Part shown: positions 1-10,778 of the stretch, piece after piece
Layout of the letters: each line of letters starts with the position of its first letter
How positions within the stretch are numbered: position 1 is the stretch's first letter
DNA from: Larix sibirica
Taxonomy: Eukaryota > Streptophyta > Pinopsida > Pinales > Pinaceae
Direction: 5' to 3'
Length of the DNA stretch: 20,493 nt
Assembly: GCA_004151065.3 (NCBI GenBank)
Contig: NWUY0300009029.1
Coordinates: 78,297-98,789 of the forward strand
Position numbers and translations under genes: made by a program
Notes under the pieces: model-generated
Told to the model about the DNA's origin: nothing
Seen by the model: the letters and a program-made list of their open reading frames with translations, nothing else
Database searches by the model: none

Positions 1-741
1 CGGGGAATAACCTAATTCTGCAGCCCAATTTTCCCCCACCCAGGCCTCAATGGTACGCAGTGAGAAGGATCGGCCCAAAGCCTTACCTACCAAGGTAATA
101 CTGGTCATAGTAACCAATTGATTCCACTCAATGTCTTCCCCCAGTGCATAGTTATACTTGGTCCTGCTCAGCTTTAGTCATCTTTTTCTGCCTCGCTTCA
201 CCTGATGTGAAGTATCATCCGATGAAGGGCCTCCCCATTCTTCGGAGCTGGTACCAAAGCCCACACATGGGCTAGCAAACCCATGATGTTCATGTAATTC
301 CAGTAAACCCTACCTCGAAACTTCCCTCACCCCAACTGTGTTCAACACAGGAGATGAGTCCGTTGTAGGTAAGGCCTCCCTTCCAGTTCCCTGAAAACCT
401 TCTCGTACCGTAATAGGCCCTATCGTTCCTTCCATCGAAACCTCAATGGCATTAATAACCTGTTCGGATGACCAGAGTGAAGCCCCAGTATCCGTCAAAG
501 GTGAAGACGATGGGATACGACCCGTTGGAGCATTTAACGGCCCGGAACCAGGAGAACTAGCAAGAAAAATAGAAGGTGAAAACCCTAACACCAGGTTGTT
601 CTCAGCAACAGGTAAACCTGCCACCCCACCAGCAGCTGATTGAGCCCCATCTTGCCACCCGGCACCCAATGGTTGAGTCCAGATGGGCAATTCATCCGAT
701 GTATCGAAGGCATAGTCCACCAAGTCATCACAGGTAGCCAT
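1..741 (-). pseudogene. LINE ORF1 (DUF4283-like gag protein), partial, two in-frame stops
   Basis: The first ATG is at 741-739; the open frame runs 143 codons to TAG (312-310), continues in the same frame to TGA (180-178), then stays open to the window edge. The N-terminal part is rich in Pro, Ser and Gly and of low complexity. The last ~40 codons read ITLVGKALGRSF...IEAWVGENW, matching the pattern of the plant DUF4283 domain (hydrophobic-VGK-LG-S...W...W) found in ORF1 of plant L1-type LINEs. That protein binds element RNA in the ribonucleoprotein. The TGA could come from a CGA codon by deamination. The zinc knuckle expected further downstream is outside the window. Two stops make this copy non-functional as written. 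The DUF4283 call rests on pattern recognition and needs a profile search. Confidence 0.6.
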
Positions 742-1030
742 GACGGTAGCAAGACCACAGTAAAAAGTAAACAGTTTAACATAAGTATTAACAAAACCGC
801 AAGGGTTTAAACACAAACCAAGATTTTCACAGCAAGACCCCTCATGAGTACACGGTGTTCAATGTAGAGTTGGACTCCACCTCGCAAACTTCGAGTGTCA
901 GGCTGATACGCCTCATCCTGACAGAAAAAAACGGCCGTCGGCAGCCAACCTAGGGTTCGGCCATGAATCCAAACCCCTACGAGCTCCAAGATCCAGTCAT
1001 CCTTCCTATTATATATCCTATTCAATCAAT
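1..1030 (-). mobile_element. LINE, 5' end and ORF1, running off the left edge
   Basis: A GC-rich block unlike the AT-rich DNA to its right. On the minus strand it has a leader (about 1030-742) followed by an ORF1-like frame with a DUF4283-like segment (see the pseudogene entry). The compositional change near 1010-1030 suggests the element's 5' end lies there, but I cannot place it exactly or identify a target-site duplication, because the 3' part is outside the window. Confidence 0.6.
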
Positions 1031-3030
1031 TATAAATAAGTACATGAGGAATCTTCGTGATTGATGAACAGAGGTGGATGTCTCTTCTAAATTTCCTAAG
1101 AGTTGGATCTGTAAGTTGACTATACTCTTTTAATCATGTATATGTGAGCGTTAGTGATATAAATAAGCACACCATGCTCTTATAGCTTGGTTAAGAGAGT
1201 CACAAAATACTTATGGTAATAAGTAGAAGAGGACAAAATATAAGTGTGAATGATTTAATTTATGACTCATTTTGCGTTATTAAACTAATCTTGTTTTGTT
1301 TTGTTTAGTGGACAAAGGAAAAAAAATTATGCTTGCTATTTTCCCCTTAAAACAACACCAAGGGTATGGAGATGTTACACATTTGTCCTTCAAGGTTACC
1401 ATCAATGATCTAATAAGGTTGTAATTGGTTATTACCATGAAAGCACTACTGCTAACATGCCATTGTTAACCACAAAAACCATGGCCACCCCGATATTATG
1501 TGAATGTCAAAATGGCAGTGCATTTGTATGAATTCCCAAAAAAGTGAAACCCAAAAAGGAAAACCGTGAATTAATTAGCCCTAGACATTGAGCAAGATAT
1601 AAGAATGGAAAAACTAGGATATCACATATGTTGAAGGCATCAAAATTATTAGAGTTGGTGTCCTTAGGATGGGGAGTGATTTTCACTCCTTCTTTGCATG
1701 CATTATAGGGTTCACATTGTTCACTCCTAGAGTCACGATTTCGTTGAATGCCCATTCAATTCCTATTCTTCCTCATTTCCTCTCCTTGCTTGGGTAATTC
1801 TAATTCTAATTGCAATGAAAACTTAAATCACCACTCCTCATTATGAATTTGTGGGGAATTTTTTTTCCAATTTAAAAAATGTCCTTATCATGAGCCTCAC
1901 AGTTTTTGAACATAAGCCTTGTGATGTTAATTGAGGTATGGATGGACATTTTGCATGGGATCTTCTCATGCATATTACATTCATTGTTCAATTATTGTTA
2001 TTATTATTATTATTATTATTATTTTCTAGCAGGAGGATGCCATTTCCATAAAAAGAATCTAGAGAATGAGCATTACATAATTCCACATGGAATCTAGTGC
2101 AACTTAGTATAATGTGTGTTTTGAAAAATCCCACATTTACCATGAAAATGACAACCACATCACCTTCAAGTGATTTTCACTCTAGCATATCCAAATTTGG
2201 ATCCTACAACTTCATCCTTTCATCCTATCTCCAAAGTTCCTGTGGTGGATTACAATATGAGTATCAACTTTACATTGGAGGCAATAGAAAAATCCTAGCT
2301 ACGTGTCCTTAGGCATGTTATAAAGTATGCATAACCAATGTACGGGGACACAGTTTTTTGTACATTCTACCTACTTGCAGATTCACATTGCAACAATTCA
2401 ATGGTACAGAAACAAATATGTTGAAAAACTAGGGAGCTAAACTGCTGCCTTAAAAAAGGTTTGAATTTTATGAACTAATAATTAAGACTAACTTTGTAGG
2501 GATGGGTGATGAGTGGGATCTATATTCATGGATGGGTGGATGAGTGTTTTTTCCTACTATGTAGTGGTATTGTCTCTTATCATTGGCGGCCTCCATGAAG
2601 TAGTGATGTGGAGAGAGCCACTAAAATGATAAAATACATTCTCTCCACTTGAATATTGCAAGTATTTAGCAAACTTTTTGTACCTTGTTTGTCTTTTATT
2701 TTGACACAAATATATAATGAATATATTAAACCTTTCTATCAAGTAGGACAATAGCTTTACGAGAAATATTTTCAAAGACTCATAAACATTGGGAAGTTTA
2801 GAATGTCAAGCAATGTATTATTGTTTTCAATTCAATATGTGTTTATCACCTAGATCACACATAACTCAAGATTCATACAAATTTGTCACATGTTTTTCAA
2901 GTTGAGTGTACTGATATATATCATAGCATATATGATTCATTTTAAAACCTTCAACCTAAAATTAACAATGTAAAGATATGGATAAGCAGTAATACTAGTC
3001 TTACTTAGATTAACTTTGAAACTAACAATA
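1031..3030. other. Intergenic, AT-rich, no gene recognised
   Basis: Open frames here are short, many begin at non-ATG codons, and none shows a recognisable domain. The only structured element is the TTA microsatellite near 2000. Decayed LTR-element sequence is possible, but I could find no paired LTRs, primer-binding site or coding domain. Confidence 0.5.
1998..2021. repeat. (TTA)8 microsatellite
   Basis: Eight uninterrupted TTA units, preceded by a further imperfect ATTATTG. A simple-sequence repeat of ordinary plant type. Confidence 0.95.
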
Positions 3031-3033
3031 AAA

Positions 3034-3125
3034 AAACTAAAGTAGAAAAAAACATTTACAACACTAATTACTTATACATGGAAACTAAAGTAGAAAAAAA
3101 CATTTACAACACTAATTACTTATAC
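3034..3125. repeat. 48-bp tandem duplication
   Basis: Bases 3034-3077 and 3082-3125 are identical over 44 bp (beginning AAACTAAAGTAGAAAAAAAC) at a spacing of exactly 48 bp. The perfect identity points to a recent local duplication. Confidence 0.93.
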
Positions 3126-3232
3126 TTGCATTTAATTACTCTTGTTAGTCCATGTCCGCAGGCAGCAGGGACTATAGGAATTGATTTTATATAATTCTAT
3201 TACTTTGGCACAATTTACAATGCATTTTATAC

Positions 3233-3601
3233 CAAAGTTTTAAACTGATTTTTGCCTCTCGACCAATCCTCAAATTGGAAGCGTTATTTGGCCTCATATT
3301 GATGCAGAGGCTAGTCGATCCCTCTGATTGCTCCAGTTGTTGTGTTGCATGCCTCCAACTGTTAATGAGAAGGCCATATGATGTGTTGCATCAAAAGATT
3401 TCTAACCTACCCCTAGCTAGCATGCCTGTAACGTGTCTGGTGTATTGCGATCAGAAACTTGAGTTATATTGCAGCGAGGTTCTTCTTCATACATCCTCCT
3501 TGCCACATTGTATGTTCTTTATATATCCAATCATTTCTCTGCAATGCTGGCATTTATTACAGAGCTTTGCTCCCAGATTTCTCATGCGACTGGACCCATA
3601 A
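3233..3601 (+). other. Unassigned exon-like open stretch
   Basis: The plus-strand frame is open from about 3239 to the stop at 3599-3601, is less AT-rich than its flanks, and has mixed amino-acid composition (for example LVDPSDCSSCC at about 3311-3343 and CDQKLELYCSEVLLHTSS at about 3446-3499). A strong plant splice-donor match, GTATGT, lies at about 3510-3515. There is no ATG near the 5' end; the frame track start is TTG. It could be one exon of a decayed host gene or chance. I do not recognise the protein. Confidence 0.2.
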
Positions 3602-5442
3602 AGGTTTACATTTTCTATTCCATTAAATGTTTTACATCTCGTTTTAGTTATATCGCCGATAATTGCAGTTTCATCTGGTTGTCATATATTTGTAGGAGAT
3701 TGTGCTTTCAGTGGACATATATTGCTCNTAAAATAAATTTCATTCCATGCATAATCACTAACTCTATATCTCATAGTTTCCAGATTTCTTTGAATAGTAG
3801 TCATACAATTGCAAAGTTCAGTATGGTTTAATGATTGGATTTCTTGTTTGATTTATGGGCAGGATTCCTCTTTTCCAATCCCTCAAAATATAACAACTTA
3901 TTCTCAAGAAATTTTCTAGGCTTTCCCATCCCAGTTTCCAAGGCTATTTACCATAACTAAATTACTTGGGGTAAAACTGGGTTTAGGGGTGAAGATGTGT
4001 ATCTAGTGAATTAAACTCGTCCCTTTAGGCCTTTAACCCCGAATCGGCTTAGGAACCAAATTTTAAGCCTCTAGAGCTACATTTTTGTTTCTAAGTCTCA
4101 TAAGGTGCTATCCCATGGGTTGATATCCTCATTGAGCAAAAGTCATTTCCCTTAGGTATTATTTCCAACACATGTTTAGCATTCTTCTAGGTTGCTCCCA
4201 ACATCTAAAACCCAAGTCAGTGTGAGTCTCAAGAACATAAGCATAAAATAATTTTAGTTCCTCAAAATGACATCATAGTACTTCACTTAGTCATGGAAGA
4301 CATGAACCATTGGAACATTCTATTTTTAAATTATTAATGATAAGAAAATGCATGGATTGCAAATCATAAATGATACATCAAAACAATAATCCATATGTGA
4401 ATACATAACATCATAACATCATCTAATTATTCAAGGGTAAACATGAATCATAACCTTGATAAATCACATCAAATAACCTTCAATCAAAGAGAATGCACGC
4501 CATGCCAATCAATGCATATGCATGTACACACACATTCAATCCTCCAAATCATATGAAGATAACATTGATCACAGGTTATTATGTCCAAATAAAATATTTT
4601 CTAGTCAACTAATTAACTATCTAAAATATCCATATAAAAATTATCATTATCATTCATTTATTATTATAATATCCATGAATATAATAATATCTATAATTAT
4701 AATAAAATCTAAAGATACATAAACTAAGAAAGATCCTCTATCTCTTAAATTAAATAAAAAATATCCAATAATAAAGATAAAGTTTTATAATCAAATGATA
4801 TAGTAAACCACATAAACTAAGTATTGACATAACTTATGCAGCAAAAATGTGTGATACTATAAATTTAATAGCATACTCACAACATAACGATGTCTTATGA
4901 TGTAGGTGTTTGGGAAAGGAACATAACATGTCTATTTATGTAGGTATGTATTTAGGAAAGGAACTAAGTGTTTGAGGTGTCGTGACTAAAGGTCAAATTA
5001 TGTTAAGCCAAAGAATGTAGCCTTAAAGGTAAAGTGAGGTGTTGCATTATACTTTGACATATCATACTTCCAATATCCATTATCTTGCATTTTGAGATGA
5101 TTAATTTATATTAGATAAAGTAGAAAGTATAAGATAATATTTTAATTGATGAAGATTAAAAATATCCACATACCAGCAAAGTTTGAAAATGAATGTATTC
5201 AATATTTTTTTATTGATGGAACATTATGTTCAGATTAACTATAACCCAAAAAAATAAAATATAAACTTGTTGAAAAAAAATACTATAACTAATTAAAATA
5301 ATTATAATAAAATAAAACCATCTTTCTGCTTCATACTACAAAAACTATAACTAAATAAAATAAAACCATCTCTTTGCTTCATCCTTCATCCTCATTTTTC
5401 TACTAACCAGTAGTTACATATAATAACTAACAAAATGGAAAA
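3602..5442. other. Intergenic AT-rich DNA with one ambiguous base
   Basis: No coding or RNA gene is supported. A single N at 3728 marks an unresolved join. Two short imperfect direct repeats are present: GTAGGT...GGAAAGGAAC near 4901-4922 and 4940-4963, and AAAATAAAACCATCT near 5310 and 5357. Bases 4520-5400 are very rich in A and T. Confidence 0.5.
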
Positions 5443-5627
5443 TTTATTGAACTCTAGTATTCCAGTCATATTAATGACCTAAATAAGTTGAAAGGTTGCA
5501 CTGCATATAAAGCACGACGTGATGAAGGCATTTCATAATTGACCTCATATCATCAAATATATTATATGTAAGGGGTGTACTTTCAAAGGAAAATTCCAAC
5601 CAATCCAATCCTAAGCTTCCAACCAGT
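5443..5627 (-). promoter_or_regulatory. 3' UTR and poly(A) signal of the RNL gene
   Basis: Downstream of the TGA at 5630-5628 the minus strand carries a canonical AATAAA at 5448-5443, about 180 nt after the stop, which is a plausible plant 3' UTR length. The cleavage site would lie a little to the left of 5443. This is inferred from sequence alone. Confidence 0.55.
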
Positions 5628-8600
5628 TCAATCATCAAGCCAATCCAAACTAAAGCGTTCTGGCACAACTTCAACTGTGAGATTCGGAATGGACAGCCAC
5701 TCTCTTTCAGCCTGAGGATAAGAGATGATTACACGTTTTAAGGATTTCAGTTTGACTTTCTGCTGCTTCTTCAATCCTGAGCACTCCCTCATGTCCAACG
5801 TCTCTAACTTTGATAGCTCGTCAAATTTGGAGGGAAGGTACTTCAAAGACCCACACTGTGAAATATCAAGATATTCTAGTTTCCCAAGATTGCAAATGGA
5901 AGGTGGCAGCTTTGACAAGCTTGGACAGGCAGACAATCTTAGCACCCTAAGTGAGCTTAAGCTTCCTAAGCCATCAGGTAAGTTTTGGATTAAATGGCAA
6001 TTAGTGACAGACAAGTTTTGAAGGGAAGTTAAGTTGCATAGCGTGGTTGGTAGTTCCCTCGAATCACTACAGTGATCAATATTAATTTCCACCATTTTCG
6101 GAAAGTTTAGGTGTTCATTTTCCTTATCCAACAAAATGATATTTCCAAGGCCCTCACAGAGGCATACATGCAACTTTTCCAGCCTCTCCCAGGCTCTACA
6201 GTTGTTATAAAGAGGAGGCCGCACAATCAGCTTGTTAAGAAGCACAGACCTAATCTGAACAGGTGAAGGAAAGTTTAGCAGCCCACCCAGTATTGTGCGC
6301 TTAGAACTGTAATTGTATACGATAAGAACCTTCAGTTTTGGCATGGTCTGTAAAAATGTTGGAAGACAGTAATGATCTGCAGCAAAGAATAGAGCCAAAG
6401 CTTCCACCTCAGGAAAAGGAAAATCAATTTGACGCCACGCTTGTTCTTGCATTTCACCTACAAGCCCCAGAAATGTAAAAGTAAAATGAAATTGCTTATT
6501 AACACGTTAATAAGTTTGGAAAAATAGTAAATTGAACTAATAAAATTATTCGATGTCTAGAACATGAAAAGGTGTACCAGGAGCAGCCTGACCTGTATGA
6601 AATGCAAGAAACTGAGCGCCATATTTCTGATCTGGCTGGGTATTTAGCCATTTTGTTGGGATATTATCCTCCTTGCAAGGCATGAAAAGCCTCTTACGAT
6701 GGATGATACTATCCTGACTGCCCAGACGGAAGGCTAAATCCCGCATTACATCATGTTGAGAAAAAAAGAGCTCGAAAGCACAGCTATATTCGATGGCCCC
6801 ATTTCTAACACATAAAACTTTGTTGTATTAGTCAAACCAGTAATGGTATTGGTGAACTCAAAAGATTGACACTACCATATCGATGGATGCCACAAAGCAC
6901 AAGAATTTAATTGAAAAAAGACATGAAACCGGCCTAACAGCCAACAAATTTATAGAAGAGTGCAAATGCCAACAAATTCCATACCCTGGATAGCTTGTGA
7001 GATTTAGGAGATTTCTTTTTGCAAGTTCTAGCAAGACAACAAAAGCATCACGCCATTCCATCCCGCGGACATAAACCCAAATGTCCAATAATGAATCTAT
7101 GCTGAACTTTCTACTTTTCGGAAATGCCCCCAAGTCCAAAAAACACTGCTTCTGTTCATCCTCAAGTATATCTATACTCATTTCCAAGCGATTGTAAAGG
7201 TCATCTATGTGAGCTTGTGATATATGTTCTGCTCTTGAAAGCTTTTCCTCAGCACGTTCCCAAACTGGCCGGGATTCACCGTGCAATATACTTGCAATCA
7301 CCTTGAGCGCAAGCGGTAAACCCTTGCACTTTTTTGCAACCTACAAATTTACTAAGTCGTTAAACTATGCTATTTTTCTGCTGAAACTCTATTGAACACA
7401 AAATAATATTTTGGCATTATGATTAGGTCCTGTATAGAGAAATAGTTGGGATCATTCATACCTGTTTAACAAGATCCTCCTTTTCTGTTGCTGGAATCGA
7501 TTTCTGACTAAAGGCCCAGAAACAGAAAAGTGACAGGGCATCAGCGTCCTTCAACACCGGTATCTTATACAGTTGACGAGAAGTACCTGTAATAAAAATG
7601 TTGGATTCTTCTCTGGTTGTAATAATTGTCTTGTATCCTTTTACTTCAAATAACAACTGTTCTACATTGGGTTTCGGCCAAACATCATCCAAAACCACCA
7701 AAGTTGGCTGACATAGTGTTAACCTAAGATTTGTCAACAGTTGGTTGTGTGCGTCCTCTATGCTCTGGAAATGAGGCCTATGGCCACCAATTATCTTATC
7801 CCACATAACCTCTAAAATATCTAAAAGCCCATTTGCATTTCGTTCAAGTTGTGAGACGGGAATGAAAAATATATTGGTTTTGAATCGATCTGGAAATCAC
7901 ATAGGGGATAACATTAAAACTATGATAAGGTGAGAACACAAAATGGAAGTTTGGACAACAAAATTCAGAAGACTAGAAATGTTGTTACCTCTGACTTGGG
8001 TATCGTTGCAAACTGCTGATGTAAGAGTGGTTTTGCCGCTCCCACCCATCCCTGTGATTCCAACGATATTAACACCATTCTGCAATAGAATTTGTTTAAC
8101 GGCATCGATAGGTTTATCCAAACCCACTACAAAGTTTGGCATGTCTGGGACTTGGTAGGTGCAGCTAATTGCCTGTTGGGCGGCTGTAGATTCATTCATT
8201 CCCTCCATGGAAGTCGGAAATACTTGAGTCGTGTTGTTCATTTGTTGAAGCCGGATAGTATTGGAAATGGGATCATTGGTCATTCTGGCAATGACATTCT
8301 GAATTAGGCTTTCAATTAGAACTTCAAATCGTTGGAAAAACCCTTTGAAATCTGCATCTAGCTTCTGCAAATCAAGTATGAGACTCGGAGGACCATGAGT
8401 ATGAAGGAATTCGGAGACTTTCTTTTGAAACTCACGAATTTTCTTTCCGTATTGGTACTTTCTGATTATATTAAAGCTGTGTATTTTCTCTAGTTTTTCC
8501 ACGAGAACAAGTCCATCTTGCAGGACGACTTGAAAGTCCTTGAACTGGTTAGCTCTGTCTGGGTCGGAAAGTTTCTGACAAATTTGATCGATAATAGGCT

Positions 8601-8736
8601 TGAGAGACTCCAGCTTTTCTTTTAGTTCTTTTCCCCGTATTTTGCTGGAAGCTATGATTTTAACGACATCTAACAGCTTGCTTAATGCTTGCTCGATAAT
8701 TGCACCAGTAATAGGATCAACTAGCGGCGGAGGCAT
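5628..8736 (-). CDS. RPW8-NB-ARC-LRR (RNL, ADR1/NRG1-class) helper immune receptor, 5 exons, 857 aa
   Basis: Exons read on the minus strand: 8736-7989, 7889-7462, 7340-6985, 6804-6593, 6457-5628. The four introns (99, 121, 180, 135 nt) are GT-AG, all phases match, and the joined CDS is 858 codons with no internal stop. Residues 1-~150 form a helical RPW8-like coiled coil. The NB-ARC follows: P-loop GMGGSGKTT (229-237), RNBS-A around RFKTNIFFIPVSQ (251-263), kinase-2 LVVLDDVW (313-320), RNBS-B TIITTRE (337-343), GLPLAL (399-404), RNBS-D CFLDLGAF (458-465). The MHD position reads QHD (527-529), as is usual in RNLs rather than TNLs or CNLs. LRRs occupy ~620-823, with at least four clear LP..I..L..L repeats. 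The tail ends FSLDWLDD, like other RNLs. The start is the first in-frame ATG; an open extension to 8853 begins with TTG. By family, it is a helper NLR forming membrane-associated channels downstream of sensor NLRs. ADR1 versus NRG1 subclade is not resolved. Function and expression are inferred. Confidence 0.93.
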
Positions 8737-9028
8737 ACTCAATCCCAGAAATAGGAGACCAATTGAAGAAACGTTTGGGATGGAAGTCCTGATTGACTCA
8801 CTACTGTCTAATATGTGCTTCTTGACAAGCAAGTTACAGAGAAGGTGAATCAAATAACTATGGGGAAATGAAGGAAATGGGATGGGACAAAGAAAGCTAT
8901 GTTCAAATGTATTTGCAGATACAGGGGGTTTCCCAACGACAAATTGAACTTGCTTGAGTAAATGGCGCCCAGTTCAGTTCAGTGCTCCCAATTTTGTTCA
9001 CGCTGTCTCCCCTCAGTCAAATGACTGC
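8737..9028 (-). promoter_or_regulatory. Proximal upstream region of the RNL gene with W-box
   Basis: This 292-bp stretch lies directly upstream of the RNL ATG and should hold the 5' UTR and core promoter. A W-box core TTGACT reads on the minus strand at 9020-9015, inside a small inverted repeat CAGTC-aaat-GACTG (9014-9027). WRKY factors bind TTGAC(C/T) and commonly control defence genes. The ATG has A at -3, a favourable context. I see no convincing TATA box, and the transcription start is not determined. Confidence 0.45.
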
Positions 9029-9278
9029 GTCCATCTTACGCGGTGAAGGCGAGAACTGACATAAATGTAAATGTAACTTTTCTTTTTGCAAATTCCAACT
9101 AGCAGGAAGAATTTTAGTTGCAAATTCCAAACTTTATTTTCAAAATTCCTGCTACTTCAGATTTCCCAATAAAGTTTTGACGTACGCGGCTCTTTCAAAC
9201 ATGAACGACATAGCCTCTACGCGTCTTGAAGCTTTCGCCGAAAGAGAAAGGGAACCGCGGATGTTTTGGGGAGGGGGT
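9029..9278. repeat. Tandem duplication upstream of the RNL gene, copy 1
   Basis: First unit of a head-to-tail duplication with 250-bp spacing. It starts GTCCATCTTACGCGG and ends in the G-rich GGGGAGGGGGT. Shared landmarks with copy 2 include GTTTTGACGTACGCGG and AAAGAGAAAGGGAACCGCGG. It is richer in GC and CpG than its surroundings. A TTGACG (W-box-like/TGACG) motif lies near 9177-9182. Copy 1 carries extra segments compared with copy 2, at about 9101-9135 and 9214-9225. Confidence 0.85.
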
Positions 9279-9509
9279 GTCCATCTTACGCGGTGAAGGC
9301 GAGAACTGACATAAATGTAGATGTAACTTTTCTTTTTGCAAATTCCAACTAAAATTCTTCCCCAAGTAACTTCCGATATTTTCAAAATTCCTGCTACTTC
9401 AGATTCCCCAATAAAGTTTTGACGTACGCGGTTCTTTCAAACCTGAACGACATGTTTGAAGCTTTCGGCGAAAGAGAAAGGGAACCGCGGAAGTTTCGGG
9501 GAGGGGGTG
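9279..9509. repeat. Tandem duplication upstream of the RNL gene, copy 2
   Basis: Second unit, beginning at the same GTCCATCTTACGCGG and ending GGGGAGGGGGTG. It is about 20 bp shorter than copy 1 because of small indels. At 9346-9361 it carries CAACTAAAATTCTTCC, the exact reverse complement of bases 9105-9120 in copy 1. The duplication lies 290-770 bp upstream of the RNL start codon. Confidence 0.85.
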
Positions 9510-10541
9510 AGGAATTGCCGAAATGTTTTTAAGTGGAAGGGTCTCTACGATGGGCTTTTGCAGGAAAGAGGGGGTGTTTCATAAATATTTTGGTTTGGAA
9601 AAATTTATTAGGGCATGATCATTGGTGTCATCAGTTTTGTAAGTTTTTGAATAATTATGTCAAGAATATGGTGGTTCGTTGGAGGGGATAGATGGATTTC
9701 ATTTCATCCCCGGGTTCAATTCTGTTGAGACATCTTCTGGCTTGAATAACAGCTAACGGTTTGCTCGACCTACCATTCACAGTATGTGAGGAAGTTGTTA
9801 ATCTTAAAACAAGGCAAAATGTAAAAATCTCTTCACACCTAGCTCGCTGCCTTACTCATCCACTTGTTCAGCGGTCAGTCTTAAATACGGTTGGGAATGT
9901 TATTAATGTATGAGTTGTGATCAATGGAGCAGTGGCCTCTACCTGGTGACCCAAGCCTAGACAACGGTCATCTGCACCCTGTGGGTTACAAAGTTAAAGG
10001 CTGACATGGTATTGAACTACACAAGACTTTTTGCTCTAATTTAATGTCAATTAATAACAGTTGATTGCAAGCAAAGGTCCTCGAAGGGGACGAGCAGCTA
10101 GAGTTTATTTATGTCAATTAATGTGGATTAAGGGAAGGATCAAGAATCAGTTGGCACAGAGAATGAGTTACTATACCTATCGATTTGGGATTGTTTTGCT
10201 TGCAAACATTTTGATGTGGTGTTGCTTGTGTTTTCCATGTCTATTCGAAGTTGTTGGGAGTTCTAATTGCAATGAGAGTGTAGGTTTCTTATACAATATC
10301 GCTAGTACGCTTGTGGCCTACACAACGCGTGGTCTCTCTATCTACTACAAGTGGGTGAGCAGGGAAGTAGTCCACTTGGGCTTGCTCTCATGTGGTTTGT
10401 TTTATCCATCCTTTCATCCTTGTTGGTTTTGTCCCTTTTGCATAAATAGGTATGTACATGCTCTATGCATCTTCATTGTTATTTGTTTAATGGAGTTGTA
10501 GTTTCTATAATGTAAAGATCTGTAGAAAGAGGGCACTATCG
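9510..10541. other. Unassigned sequence upstream of the RNL
   Basis: An open plus-strand frame of 146 codons ends at 10501 but begins at TTG (10061), is rich in Cys, Leu and Tyr, and has no recognisable domain. The rest shows no coding pattern. The stretch may be decayed transposon sequence; I cannot name it. Confidence 0.4.
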
Positions 10542-10777
10542 GAAATTTTAACTAGGCGTGTACTAGGAGGTCGTAAACTAGTTAAAGCTAAAAAACGCTT
10601 TGTATATATTATGTTTCATTTCCTACATCAACGCCTACTTCTCAAATAGGTCCGCAAGCCTTGTCGACTGAAAACTAACTAAGAGCCCTATCCCAAAACT
10701 CAGGCTTCACCTTCCACCACTATTGCATTGTACAAGCATAAGCTTCAATGAAACATACACGTATGTTTATAATTATT
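10542..10777. repeat. 236-bp direct repeat, copy 1 (left of N)
   Basis: Begins GAAATTTTAACTAGGCGTG and ends TTTATAATTATT directly before the N at 10778. It aligns with 10779-11014 without any indel and with five substitutions. Each copy holds a near-palindrome, AAACATAC-ac-GTATGTTT (here 10751-10768). Confidence 0.95.
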
Positions 10778-10778
10778 N
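10778..10778. other. Single N at a probable unmerged contig overlap
   Basis: One of three single Ns in the window (3728, 10778, 12261). It sits exactly between the two 236-bp copies. Some scaffolders write one N where two contigs are estimated to overlap but were not merged. Confidence 0.75.

Noticed and set aside
1031-3030. Possible LTR retrotransposon
   Set aside because: No paired long terminal repeats, primer-binding site, polypurine tract or gag/pol motif could be found.
7897-7988. Reading the RNL exon 1 frame on into NNISSLLNF...
   Set aside because: This is intron 1: GTAACA donor at 7988 and CAG acceptor at 7890. Splicing restores RNBS-A (RFKTNIFFIPVSQ).
7943-8307. Plus-strand open frames opposite RNL exon 1
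   Set aside because: Antisense shadows of the strongly coding minus strand.
8737-8853. 39-codon in-frame N-terminal extension of the RNL
   Set aside because: It begins at TTG, not ATG. The ATG at 8736 has A at -3 and gives an N-terminus of the expected RNL length.
10061-10501. 146-codon plus-strand open frame
   Set aside because: Starts at TTG, has Cys/Leu-rich random-looking composition and no recognised domain. Kept only as part of an unassigned region.
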